A DNA stretch of 64,000 nucleotides from Nostoc sp. 'Peltigera membranacea cyanobiont' N6 (GTDB lineage: Bacteria > Cyanobacteriota > Cyanobacteriia > Cyanobacteriales > Nostocaceae). Under the pieces are notes generated by a model. It was not told the origin of the DNA. It did not search any database and saw nothing but the letters and a program-made list of their open reading frames with translations. This document shows, piece after piece, positions 26,486-35,113 of the stretch; the first letter of the stretch is position 1, and each line of letters begins with the position of its first letter. The stretch is from positions 5,176,001 to 5,240,000 of the forward strand of contig NZ_CP026681.1 in assembly GCF_002949735.1 (NCBI RefSeq), given 5' to 3'. The translations under genes and the position numbers were made by a program.

Positions 26486-27833
26486 ACCAACAAATGAGTC
26501 GCTATCAAAGCATGAAGTTCCAGAGTGGTTCAAAGATGCTAAACTCGGCATTTTCATTCACTGGGGCGTTTACTCCGTACCTGGTTGGGCACCACTGACT
26601 GGCGAACAGAACAAGGTAGTTGCAGAACGCGGTTGGGAATATTGGTTCCAGCACAACCCTTATGCTGAATGGTACTACAACTCCATGAAACTTGAGGGCA
26701 GTGACACCTATAAGCATCACCGTGCAACCTACGGTGAAAATTTTACCTATGACGACTTCATCCCCACCTTCAACGCAGCCATCACACAGTGGAATCCATC
26801 CCAATGGGCAAAACTGTTTTCTAAAGTAGGTGCGCGGTACGTTGTGCTGACGACCAAACATCATGATGGTTTCCTTTTATGGCCTAGCAAAACCACAAAC
26901 CAGTCAGGACGAGTGGCGGCACGGGATATTGTGGGCGAACTGACACAAGCCGTTCGTAAACAAGATATGCGTATGGGTCTGTACTACTCCGGCGGTATTG
27001 ATTGGTCTAAACAAGATACAACGGTGACAGACTTTAACACCTTGGTTGCAGCCATTATCCAAGAAAAAGCTTACGCTGAATATGCTAATGCTCATTGGCG
27101 CGAACTCATTGACCGCTATCAGCCGTCTATCTTGTGGAATGACCTTGGCTATCCTGTTGGTCAAGCAAACGAGATTATGGCTTACTTTTACAATCACGTA
27201 CCTAAGGGTGTAGTTAATGACCGCTTTGATTTAGGCGGGCAATTCGGTTTACACTTCGACTTCTCCACACCTGAATACAGTCAACTCAAACAAATCGAAC
27301 CAAAGAAATGGGAAAGCACAAGGGGTTTAGGTTACTCGTTTGGTTACAACCAGAATGATACCGACTTGAACATGATTTCAGTAGATGAACTGGTTGACTC
27401 ATTCGTTGACATTGTTAGTAAAAACGGCAACTTACTGCTCAATATTGGCCCAAATGCCGATGGTTCAATCTCCAAACTGCAAACTGAACGGTTGCTTGGC
27501 TTAGGCAAGTGGCTAGAAGTAAATGGTGAAGCCATCTTTGGCTCGCGCTATTGGATACGCTCAGAAGATGTGTCCACTCAAGGCATCCGAGTGCGCTACA
27601 CCACAAACAAAGGTAATTTGTATGCTGTCTTGCTTGATACTCCCATGAGTCAGACGCTGACAATCCCAGGGCTAATTCTGCCGAAAAATGCAAAGATTAC
27701 AATGCTAGGGGCAAAAGGTAAACTTGAGTGGCAACAGTGCGGACAGAATTTATTTGTCACGCTACCGGATATGTCTACGGTGAAAAAATCACCAGCCTAC
27801 ACGTTGAAAATCAGCCAGATACCTCTTTCCTGA
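26454..27833 (+). CDS. GH29 alpha-L-fucosidase, catalytic part (out of frame with its signal peptide)
   Basis: The 459-codon frame can be opened at TTG 26454 or ATG 26469. It is a full GH29 barrel: WFKDAKLGIFIHWGVYSVPG, TTKHHDGFLLWPSK, GLYYSGGIDW, and ILWNDLGYP with the nucleophile Asp at about residue 230, then NGNLLLNIGPNADGSI and a C-terminal beta-domain. GH29 enzymes release L-fucose from polysaccharides and are normally exported. The native N-terminus is a signal peptide in another frame at 26375-26485, displaced by a 13-bp tandem duplication. As it stands the product would be cytoplasmic or not made. Convergent with the CIS ATPase gene, 38 bp apart. Confidence 0.85.
   Translation: MHNRYMNQLYEPTNESLSKHEVPEWFKDAKLGIFIHWGVYSVPGWAPLTGEQNKVVAERGWEYWFQHNPYAEWYYNSMKLEGSDTYKHHRATYGENFTYDDFIPTFNAAITQWNPSQWAKLFSKVGARYVVLTTKHHDGFLLWPSKTTNQSGRVAARDIVGELTQAVRKQDMRMGLYYSGGIDWSKQDTTVTDFNTLVAAIIQEKAYAEYANAHWRELIDRYQPSILWNDLGYPVGQANEIMAYFYNHVPKGVVNDRFDLGGQFGLHFDFSTPEYSQLKQIEPKKWESTRGLGYSFGYNQNDTDLNMISVDELVDSFVDIVSKNGNLLLNIGPNADGSISKLQTERLLGLGKWLEVNGEAIFGSRYWIRSEDVSTQGIRVRYTTNKGNLYAVLLDTPMSQTLTIPGLILPKNAKITMLGAKGKLEWQQCGQNLFVTLPDMSTVKKSPAYTLKISQIPLS
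26466..26491. repeat. Perfect 13-bp tandem duplication causing a frameshift
   Basis: TATATGAACCAAC occurs twice back to back. One copy restores a continuous frame from the signal peptide to the catalytic domain; two copies shift it by +1. Confidence 0.9.
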
Positions 27834-27871
27834 AGCTCGGATATGAAATGCTGTACTAAGTTAATTTAAAA

Positions 27872-29860
27872 TTACATCCACCCACCAACTTCCGCATCAG
27901 TTAAAGGTTTCTCTAACTTGCTATATTCTGTCTGAGCAGCCCGTAATACGTGTTTCATCTGTACTGCTTCTCCAGCATCGGCAGCGAGGAAAGCTGCATT
28001 TAAGGCTATGTTACGGATATTACCCCCAGCAACATTTAGCCGTGCTAGTTGCAGGGCATCTAAGTCTGCGGTTGGGGTGTCGGTGGGAAACACACGCCGC
28101 CAAATTTCGGCTCGTTGGGTTGTGTCGGGGAAGGGGAATTGCACCACGAAGCGAATCCGCCGCAAAAAGGCTGTATCAATTGCACTTTTCAGGTTAGTAG
28201 TCAGGACTGCTAAACCTGGGTAGCTTTCCATCCGTTGCAATAGATAGCTAACTTCAATATTGGCATAGCGATCGCGTGCATCTTTAACTTCACTGCGTTT
28301 ACCAAATAAAGCATCAGCTTCATCAAATAACAAAATCACGCCGCCTTGTTCAGCAGCATCAAATACCCGGCGCAAATTTTTCTCGGTTTCCCCAATATAT
28401 TTGCTAACTACCGATGATAGATCGATGCGATATAGGTCGAGGCGCAATTTCTGAGCTAGCACTTCTGCCCCCAAGGTTTTACCAGTGCCGCTAGCACCTG
28501 CAAATAAGGCGCTGATTCCCAATCCTCTAGCACTTTTGGCAGCAAAACCCCAATTGTTATATACAGTACTGCGTTGACGCACATGAGCCGCAATGTCTCG
28601 AAGAACTTGTTTCTGTGCCTCTGGTAATACCAAATCTTCCCAATCACCAGATGGCTCAATTCGCTGGGCGAGTTCATCCAAGCGGGGACGGGCTTGCACG
28701 CGGCAGGCATCCCATAAAATGCTAGTGATATCATTTTCTGGCGTTTGGGCTAACTGTCCTGCGGCTTCTGCACAAGCAGCCCGAATGGTTGCGGCACTTA
28801 GGTTAAACTGCTCCAGTAGAGTTTTAACTTGCCCGTTCATTTGCGGTGCCATTGAACCTAATGCATCTTGCCAAACTGTACCTTGTTCTTTGCTAGTTGG
28901 TTGATGTACGTCAAAATTAACTACTAGGCGTTGTCCTAATCCAATACGTTCCCGACTTGTAACTATTAAAAAGCCTTTTGTGCGTTCGATGAAACGTGCG
29001 ATCGCATTTAACCGCGCTATATCATTAGTATCCAGTTCGTTGCAATCTATAAGTAACGCACACTTACTTAAAATCGTCTCCCGAGTCCACAGGCGAATGA
29101 GATTATCTAACTCGCTAGGTGCTAATGGAATTACTTGTGCAGGCATTACCCACAAGTTCAAACCCTGGAGTTGACAAATTGTTGCGGCAATGGCGCGTTT
29201 GCTAGTAGTTTCATTACCACATAACTGAACAATTGGCAAGCTATTAACCTTATAAGCTTGCGACCAAACTACTGATACTCGCTCGGCTAAATCTTGGTGC
29301 GAGGCGACTAAATCGCTAACTGCTTGTAATGGTTCAATGATGCCGGCTAATCGTTCGTCAAGATATTGAATGCCCGTGAGATAATGTAAAATTCGTTCGT
29401 CAATTCTTACGGGACTGAGAGTCAGGGCATGACCATCACCAATTTGAATTAACCGCCAATGACGTAAGGGAGCATTTGGAGCGATCGCATCCCAGTGGAC
29501 ATTAGGTAAAGCGGCTAGAGCTAAACTTAGAGTTGGGTAAGCTCGTTGTAAATCACCGTGCATTATAGCACACAATTTAGAAAAATCTCCATTCAATTCC
29601 ATACCTGCACACAACAGCAACAAATCGCGTTCAAAGGGTGAGAGGCTAAATATTTTGCATACTCTTTCCAATGCCGATGGTGCAGGCATTGCAGCAGCAG
29701 CTTCCTGTAACGCTTGCCGTAAATGCTCTTGGTTGTTCTCTACAGATTGATTTTGCTCTTTTGCTGTGTGATTTTCTAAAATACCACGTACTACGGCCAG
29801 AGATGCTGATAGATAGCGATAGTTTGCCTCATCCCAATTGCGATTTGTTGTAGGATTCAT
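27872..29860 (-). CDS. Contractile-injection-system AAA+ ATPase (Pvc15/Afp15-like)
   Basis: A 662-residue protein. The C-terminal AAA+ module has Walker A GASGTGKT (residues 455-462), Walker B LLFDEAD (510-516), sensor-1 TTN (554-556) and an arginine cluster RRIRF. The N-terminal 400 residues are helical with a second, degenerate nucleotide-binding-like region (VQLCGNETTSKR, ALLIDCNE), as in the ATPase encoded beside extracellular contractile injection systems. Its partner, a DUF4255/Pvc16-like gene, is directly upstream with a 4-bp overlap (translational coupling). In those systems the ATPase acts late in assembly. No sheath, tube, baseplate or tail-fibre genes are in the window. Confidence 0.82.
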   Translation of the reverse strand: MNPTTNRNWDEANYRYLSASLAVVRGILENHTAKEQNQSVENNQEHLRQALQEAAAAMPAPSALERVCKIFSLSPFERDLLLLCAGMELNGDFSKLCAIMHGDLQRAYPTLSLALAALPNVHWDAIAPNAPLRHWRLIQIGDGHALTLSPVRIDERILHYLTGIQYLDERLAGIIEPLQAVSDLVASHQDLAERVSVVWSQAYKVNSLPIVQLCGNETTSKRAIAATICQLQGLNLWVMPAQVIPLAPSELDNLIRLWTRETILSKCALLIDCNELDTNDIARLNAIARFIERTKGFLIVTSRERIGLGQRLVVNFDVHQPTSKEQGTVWQDALGSMAPQMNGQVKTLLEQFNLSAATIRAACAEAAGQLAQTPENDITSILWDACRVQARPRLDELAQRIEPSGDWEDLVLPEAQKQVLRDIAAHVRQRSTVYNNWGFAAKSARGLGISALFAGASGTGKTLGAEVLAQKLRLDLYRIDLSSVVSKYIGETEKNLRRVFDAAEQGGVILLFDEADALFGKRSEVKDARDRYANIEVSYLLQRMESYPGLAVLTTNLKSAIDTAFLRRIRFVVQFPFPDTTQRAEIWRRVFPTDTPTADLDALQLARLNVAGGNIRNIALNAAFLAADAGEAVQMKHVLRAAQTEYSKLEKPLTDAEVGGWM

Positions 29861-31134
29861 AGAATAGTCACCTCTGGCGAATCATAACCTCCAGACTGAT
29901 TCTTCTTATGCAATGGACTTTCTGCCCCATCTACCTGCACCCGAACAATATAAGTTCCTGGCTTGATGTTTTTGACAGGAATAGTAATTGCATCGGTGTC
30001 TTCAGTCCGCGATGCAACCAAGAAAGAATAAGCTACCGGACTATTGTCTGACGCTTCATTGAGTAGCAAAACTACCCGTTGTGCCTTACCAACTTTGGGC
30101 TGGAATTTCACGGTAATTTCGGCTGTACGTAAATTATCGCCGCTATTTTCCACTTGAGCGACAAATGCGGTAATTGTTGGATGGAGGACAAAAGCCGCAA
30201 CATTTGATTCAACTACATAATCTGTTTGCCCTGCATTGCCCATTGTGAGATGGACAACTTGGATACCTTGCACACTTGCGGATAAATCTGATGGGACTAA
30301 CAGGCTAATTTGTGTTTCTTTAACATCATGAGGTACTATTAAAGTCTCTGTATTACTTAAACGGATTCGGGTAATCTCACCGCGTAACCGTTTACCACGA
30401 ATTACTAGTGTTGTGCCCGCAACAATAATTTGATCGGTCTTTGCTGGAGCCATAACTTGCTCTATAGTCGGTTGAGACAAGGGCATTATGTAGAAACCTT
30501 CAGAATTTTCAGGTTTGCTACTTTCAATTAATACCATTGATGCCAGATAGGTAGCTGAAGGTCGATAGTGTGTTTGTAAAGCAGACCATAATTTAGAAGT
30601 TTCTTCCATGTTAAAAAACTCTGGAGTCAATTTAATCTGCCCAATTTGTTCAGCTAAATCGGATACAGATACACTCGCGACAGCTTGGGAAAAAGCACTT
30701 GAGGTATTGGTTGTAGAGGCATTTATCAGAGTATTTTCAATAATATCCGATGTGATAGCTGGTGTTTTGTGTAATAAATGCATTGCATAGCCCAGTAAAA
30801 GCTCCGATTGAAAATCCTTGGCTCCGTAGGCTGTGAGCAAATAGTGGAGGTCAAGAGCTAGTGGCGGACTTGGAGAGTGCGGGTTTCCATTAATACGTGA
30901 ATGCCGACTCCGAAATTCCTGAGATACCCAATCGACATTGCGATTCTGCGTTACTTGATAGAGAAAGAGGTTAATTTGAGCGCGTTCGTCAGCTTCAACT
31001 GAAATTCGATCGGGCGGTAGGGCAGTTACAATTACATCACCAACACTAGCAGCGATCGGATCGCTGACTAAACCATTTTCCAGCAAGACTTTTAGTACTG
31101 CTGTCACGGCGGCTATAGAGAGCACATTACTCAT
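29857..31134 (-). CDS. DUF4255 / Pvc16-like tail-cap protein
   Basis: A 425-residue protein. Residues about 1-190 form the DUF4255 (Pvc16 N-terminal) domain: LSIAAVTAVLKVLLENGL, ALPPDRISVEADERAQINLFLYQVTQN is split over residues about 38-65, and LALDLHYLLTAYG is the typical core strand. The C-terminal part (about 225-425) looks like Ig/IPT-type beta domains (TTLVIRGKRLRGEITRIRL). In phage-tail-like contractile systems this protein caps or terminates the tube. It overlaps the AAA+ ATPase gene by 4 bp and diverges from a small ORF and the kinase. Confidence 0.85.
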   Translation of the reverse strand: MSNVLSIAAVTAVLKVLLENGLVSDPIAASVGDVIVTALPPDRISVEADERAQINLFLYQVTQNRNVDWVSQEFRSRHSRINGNPHSPSPPLALDLHYLLTAYGAKDFQSELLLGYAMHLLHKTPAITSDIIENTLINASTTNTSSAFSQAVASVSVSDLAEQIGQIKLTPEFFNMEETSKLWSALQTHYRPSATYLASMVLIESSKPENSEGFYIMPLSQPTIEQVMAPAKTDQIIVAGTTLVIRGKRLRGEITRIRLSNTETLIVPHDVKETQISLLVPSDLSASVQGIQVVHLTMGNAGQTDYVVESNVAAFVLHPTITAFVAQVENSGDNLRTAEITVKFQPKVGKAQRVVLLLNEASDNSPVAYSFLVASRTEDTDAITIPVKNIKPGTYIVRVQVDGAESPLHKKNQSGGYDSPEVTIL

Positions 31135-31145
31135 CCTCGTTCCTC

Positions 31146-31307
31146 ATGGCAATAGCACATATTAATCATGTACGCCAGAGTACATTGACAGAATATATTT
31201 TGCAAAACTTTAAATATTCTGTAACAGAGACTATCGGCACGGCGTACAAAAGCACATTGGCAACTATTAGTACAGGATGGCGTAAATCCACTTGGTATAT
31301 AAAATAA
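31146..31307 (+). CDS. Possible 53-residue protein, divergent from the DUF4255 gene
   Basis: ATG at 31146 opens 53 codons (begins MAIAHINHVRQSTLTEYILQ, ends WRKSTWYIK). Composition is plausible for a protein, but there is no obvious ribosome-binding site and I recognise no family. It starts 11 bp from the DUF4255 start codon. Confidence 0.25.
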   Translation: MAIAHINHVRQSTLTEYILQNFKYSVTETIGTAYKSTLATISTGWRKSTWYIK

Positions 31308-31856
31308 CTACTAGTCAGGCAAATTACCTTATTAAAAGCAGGCAAAATTCCCCGGTATTTTACTATTCTGGATTTGCGCTTTCCCGTTTCACTCCTACCA
31401 TTTTTGTTTGAAGATGCGCCGATAAGACTGATGCAGAAATACAAGCTGTAGCGGCAATTCATGTAAATGCATTCGCAAAGCGTCTCATAGAGTAGCTGCT
31501 TCTCTACAAATTCTCCAACAGAGTACTGGCATGGTATTGCTGCATTATCTCTAAAGGGCAGCCTCACGTAGAATTGGTATTAACACTACTGAAGCTGACA
31601 GTCTTGGAGAATTTGCATTAACTTTATATTAGAAACAAATTTCAACTACCATAAGTCTTAATTTTAAACATTTTATCAAATTGCTAGCATTACTTTAAGT
31701 TACTAATATGTTAAGCTGAGTATAATTAGATAAAGCATAAGTAGTATATATTACTAGTATTCATCTAGTTTACAAAGTAAGCAATCATATTTGTAATACT
31801 AGTAATATCTCTGACTAAAGTTAATACCTTAAAGTAACTAGGATGGGTTCCCGCAG
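31308..31856. other. Intergenic region upstream of the kinase
   Basis: About 550 bp without a supportable gene. A reverse-strand ORF of 133 codons crosses it but has no family likeness or ribosome-binding site. The last 250 bp are AT-rich with several TACTAGTA-like motifs and must hold the kinase promoter. Confidence 0.4.
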
Positions 31857-33935
31857 ATGAAATCCCCACCTTCTTCAAATTCTTGGATTGGTCGCTTCGT
31901 AGGTGATAACGAGCGATACCGTTTAGAAAAACGGTTAGGCGGGGGTGGCATGGGAGATGTCTTCCTGGCAACAGATACCCGTGTAGGTCAGCAGGTAGCG
32001 TTGAAGTTGCTCAAAGATACGCTGGTGGCATCACAAGAAATGAGAAAGCGTTTTGAGCGGGAAGTGGCAGTTTGTGCTGCTTTGCAAAGCGACCATATCG
32101 TTAAGATTAGTGATTGTGGATTCACCCCGGAAGGCTTTCCATTTTATGTAATGGAATATTTGCGCGGGCAAACGCTCAGACAATTACTGCTACGCGAAAA
32201 GCGGCTATCTGTTGAGCGGACAGTGAAAATTATGGCGCAAGTTTGCAAAGGTCTACAGCTTGCCCATCAAGGTGTTACTCTCCAACGGGAGGGTGGAAAA
32301 AGCACTGAGCATATTCAGGTAGTTCATCGTGACCTGAAACCAGATAATATATTTTTAGTGCCTACAGATTTGGGTGAGTGGGTCAAGGTTTTGGATTTTG
32401 GTGTTGCCAAAATTCGGAGTGAATCTTCAGAAAATGCCAATATTACAAATATTACCAGTACCTTTATTGGTACGTTTCGTTATGCGCCTCCTGAGCAAAT
32501 CCAAAGCGATAAAAACCTGGACGCAAGGGGTGATATTTACAGTTTAGGGATTATTCTTTATGAAATGCTGAGTGCCGCCGATCCCTTTGGTATCAGCATT
32601 AAGGGTAGTCATGTCAGCGAGGCTTCTTGGGTATTAGCTCATGCTTATGAGCCACCGAAACCACTGCGATCGCAACCTGGTTGCGAGCATTTGCCCGTAC
32701 AATTGGAAGCTGTGGTGATGAAATGCCTCCACAAAAACCCCGCTAACCGATTTGCAACGGTAGAAGAACTCAATCTTGCTTTGCAAGCGGCTGCCAAATT
32801 TGCCCCCGGACAGGCTACCGGGCAACCGCAACCTTCCTACAATCAAGGTTCAAATCACGAAACTGTTCCCAGACAATCGAGTGACGACACTGTTCTGCGT
32901 CCTCCATCTGGATATAATCAAGGTTCAAATCACGAAACTGTTCCCAGACAATCGAGCGACGACACTGTTCTACGTCCTCCATCTGGATATAATCAAGGTT
33001 CAAATCACGAAACTGTTCCCAGACAATCGAGCGACGACACTATTCTGCGTCCTCCATCTGGATATAATCAAGGTTCAAATCACGAAACTGTTCCCAGACC
33101 GTTTAACCCGATTCTGCAAAACCAATCTGAGGAAACAGTTTCTCCCCTTCAGCCTAGATACAACCAAGGTTCAAATAACGAAACCGTTCCAAGGCAGTTT
33201 AACCCAGTTGAGCAAAATCAACAGAGTCCTGTGAATAATCCAAACACCAGTAAACCGGACGTGACCTTGTATCAACCACGATCTGCGTCTAATCAAGGCG
33301 GACAACAAGTGCCACCAGATAAGACGTTATATCAACCGCGATCGGGTTCTAATCAAAGCGGACAACAAGTACCACCAGATAAAACGTTGTTTCAACCGCG
33401 ACCTGGTTCTAATCAAAGCGGACAACAAGTGCCACCAGATAAAACGTTGTTTCAACCGCGACCTGGTTCTAATCAAAGCGGACAACAAGTGCCACCAGAT
33501 AAAACGTTGTTTCAACCGCGACCTGGTTCTAATCAAGGCGGGCAACAAGTGCCACCAGATAAAACGTTGTTTCAACCGCGACCTGGTTCTAATCAAGGCG
33601 AACAACAAGTGCCACCAGATAAAACTTTATATCAACCGCGACCTGATTCTAATCAAGGCAGACAACAAGTACCACAAGATGTAACGTTGTATCAACCACG
33701 ACATATATCTCATCAAAACGGACAACAAGTGCGAACGGATGATACTATTTACCAACCAAAGCTAAATGAGCAGCTAGCTACAAGAATCACTCCCAATTTT
33801 TTGCGAATCTTGGGAGTAGTCTTGGCCATTGGATTGTCCTTAGCATTGGTGGCTTATATATATACTCAACTTCAATCTCGTAAAGAGCCAAGTAACCAGC
33901 AAGGTTTACCTAATAGCGATCGCCTTCAGAACTAA
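31857..33935 (+). CDS. Ser/Thr protein kinase with two repeat arrays and a C-terminal membrane anchor
   Basis: A 692-residue bacterial Hanks-type kinase. Residues 21-310 are the kinase domain: LGGGGMGDVF nucleotide loop, catalytic K50, HRDLKPDN loop (D159), DFG (180-182), APPE (210-213), with an insert of about 14 residues just before the HRD. Residues about 328-640 are low-complexity repeats: three full 25-residue units beginning YNQGSNHETVPR and eight 20-residue units beginning SNQGGQQVPPDKT, with diverged units between. Nearly every unit ends in a D-D-T-V or D-K-T-L motif followed two residues later by Pro. A transmembrane helix (about 650-672) and short tail follow. It is divergent from the contractile-system gene pair. 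Confidence 0.9.
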   Translation: MKSPPSSNSWIGRFVGDNERYRLEKRLGGGGMGDVFLATDTRVGQQVALKLLKDTLVASQEMRKRFEREVAVCAALQSDHIVKISDCGFTPEGFPFYVMEYLRGQTLRQLLLREKRLSVERTVKIMAQVCKGLQLAHQGVTLQREGGKSTEHIQVVHRDLKPDNIFLVPTDLGEWVKVLDFGVAKIRSESSENANITNITSTFIGTFRYAPPEQIQSDKNLDARGDIYSLGIILYEMLSAADPFGISIKGSHVSEASWVLAHAYEPPKPLRSQPGCEHLPVQLEAVVMKCLHKNPANRFATVEELNLALQAAAKFAPGQATGQPQPSYNQGSNHETVPRQSSDDTVLRPPSGYNQGSNHETVPRQSSDDTVLRPPSGYNQGSNHETVPRQSSDDTILRPPSGYNQGSNHETVPRPFNPILQNQSEETVSPLQPRYNQGSNNETVPRQFNPVEQNQQSPVNNPNTSKPDVTLYQPRSASNQGGQQVPPDKTLYQPRSGSNQSGQQVPPDKTLFQPRPGSNQSGQQVPPDKTLFQPRPGSNQSGQQVPPDKTLFQPRPGSNQGGQQVPPDKTLFQPRPGSNQGEQQVPPDKTLYQPRPDSNQGRQQVPQDVTLYQPRHISHQNGQQVRTDDTIYQPKLNEQLATRITPNFLRILGVVLAIGLSLALVAYIYTQLQSRKEPSNQQGLPNSDRLQN
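32838..33119. repeat. 75-bp tandem repeat array in the kinase gene
   Basis: Units at 32838-32912, 32913-32987 and 32988-33062 are nearly identical; a fourth begins at 33063 and diverges after the HETVPR codons. The encoded unit contains DDTVLRPP. Confidence 0.92.
33288..33761. repeat. 60-bp tandem repeat array in the kinase gene
   Basis: Eight consecutive 60-bp units from 33288, the inner ones almost identical and the last two diverged. Each encodes a 20-residue unit with PDKTLFQP or a close variant. Confidence 0.92.
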
Positions 33936-33990
33936 CCCTACCGGAGAAGACCGTACTGCCTCCTCCAGTGAGTGTTATTTTAACTACTTA

Positions 33991-35010
33991 CTAGTTCCTG
34001 CCAAATACACTGCCAAGGGCACGCGCCATATTTTGCGGTTGCATTGCATCCATTGCGGCGGTGGGTTCGTAGCCGCAGTGAACCATACAATCGGCACACT
34101 TGGGATTACCACTCTTCTGGCCGTATTGACTCCAATCAGTTTGTGCCAGTAATTCCTTGAAGGTAGAGTAATAACCTTCGTTCAGCAAATAGCAAGGTTT
34201 TTGCCAACCGAGAACGCTATAGCTAGGGCTACCCCAAGGCGTGCATTCGTAGTCCTTCTCACCAGTGAGAAAATCTAGGAACAGTGGATTGTGATTAAAG
34301 TTCCAGCTTTTTTCACCAGCTTTGTAAGGAGCCAGAATTTGCCGGAAGAGGGTGCGGGTTTGTTCGCGGTGGAGAAAATGATCTTGATCTGGTGCCCACT
34401 CGTAACTGTAGCCGGGAGAAATCATCATCCCGTCAGTATTTAGGGTTTCCAAAAAGTCGAAGAACTCCTGCATATCTTTAGGTTCAGTCCCCTCAAAGAT
34501 AGTGGTGTTAGTGGTGACACGAAAGCCTTTAGCTTTAGCCGCACGAATGGCTTTGACAGCAATATCAAAAACACCTTGGCGATCGACACAGCGATCGTGC
34601 AACTCGCGCATTCCATCTAAATGCACGCTAAAAGTCAGGTAAGGGGAAGGTTGAAACTTATCCAGACTTTTTTCTAACAACAAACCATTGGTACACAAGT
34701 AAATATATTTCTTGCGCTCAATTAATCCCTGAACAATCTCATCGATCTGGGGATGTAGCAGAGGTTCTCCCCCAGGAATTGAGACAACCGGTGCGCCACA
34801 TTCTTCCACTGCGGTAAAGCACTGTTCTGGGGTGAGATTTTGCTTTAAAATTTCCTTGGGATGTTGGATTTTACCACAACCAGTACAGGCTAGATTACAG
34901 CGAAAAAGAGGTTCCAACATCAATACTAAGGGGAAGCGTTTACGTCCTTTCAAACGCTGAGTAACCAGATACTTCCCGATATCCATAGCTTGTTGTATAT
35001 TAACTGCCAT
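33991..35010 (-). CDS. hpnH: Adenosyl-hopene transferase HpnH (radical SAM)
   Basis: A 339-residue radical SAM enzyme. The cluster-binding CxxxCxxC is C38, C42, C45 (RCNLACTGCGK), followed by VVSIPGGEPLLHP (the GGE motif). C-terminal cysteines are in NPKCADCMVHCGYEP. It adds the 5'-deoxyadenosyl group to diploptene to form adenosylhopane, the first step in hopanoid side-chain synthesis. It is last in a minus-strand cluster with hpnA and an RND pump; a 103-bp gap separates it from hpnA. Confidence 0.95.
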   Translation of the reverse strand: MAVNIQQAMDIGKYLVTQRLKGRKRFPLVLMLEPLFRCNLACTGCGKIQHPKEILKQNLTPEQCFTAVEECGAPVVSIPGGEPLLHPQIDEIVQGLIERKKYIYLCTNGLLLEKSLDKFQPSPYLTFSVHLDGMRELHDRCVDRQGVFDIAVKAIRAAKAKGFRVTTNTTIFEGTEPKDMQEFFDFLETLNTDGMMISPGYSYEWAPDQDHFLHREQTRTLFRQILAPYKAGEKSWNFNHNPLFLDFLTGEKDYECTPWGSPSYSVLGWQKPCYLLNEGYYSTFKELLAQTDWSQYGQKSGNPKCADCMVHCGYEPTAAMDAMQPQNMARALGSVFGRN

Positions 35011-35113
35011 TGTTGCGATCGCTCCTCTTTATATATCTAAAAACACTACAGTAGGGGCGCACATCGGTGCTACTTGATTGCGTATTGCATCCCCACGTGA
35101 ATTGCTATATTTT

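Noticed and set aside
31166..31567. 133-codon reverse ORF near the kinase promoter
   Set aside because: No recognisable family, start signal or codon pattern; overlaps likely promoter DNA.
32776..33234. 152-codon ORF in another frame of the kinase gene
   Set aside because: Shadow of the 75-bp repeats; the kinase frame carries all motifs.
33327..33608. Repeat-rich reverse ORF over the kinase gene
   Set aside because: Periodicity comes from the 60-bp units; no independent support.
32838..33761. Possible CRISPR array
   Set aside because: The repeats are contiguous, coding and have no unique spacers.
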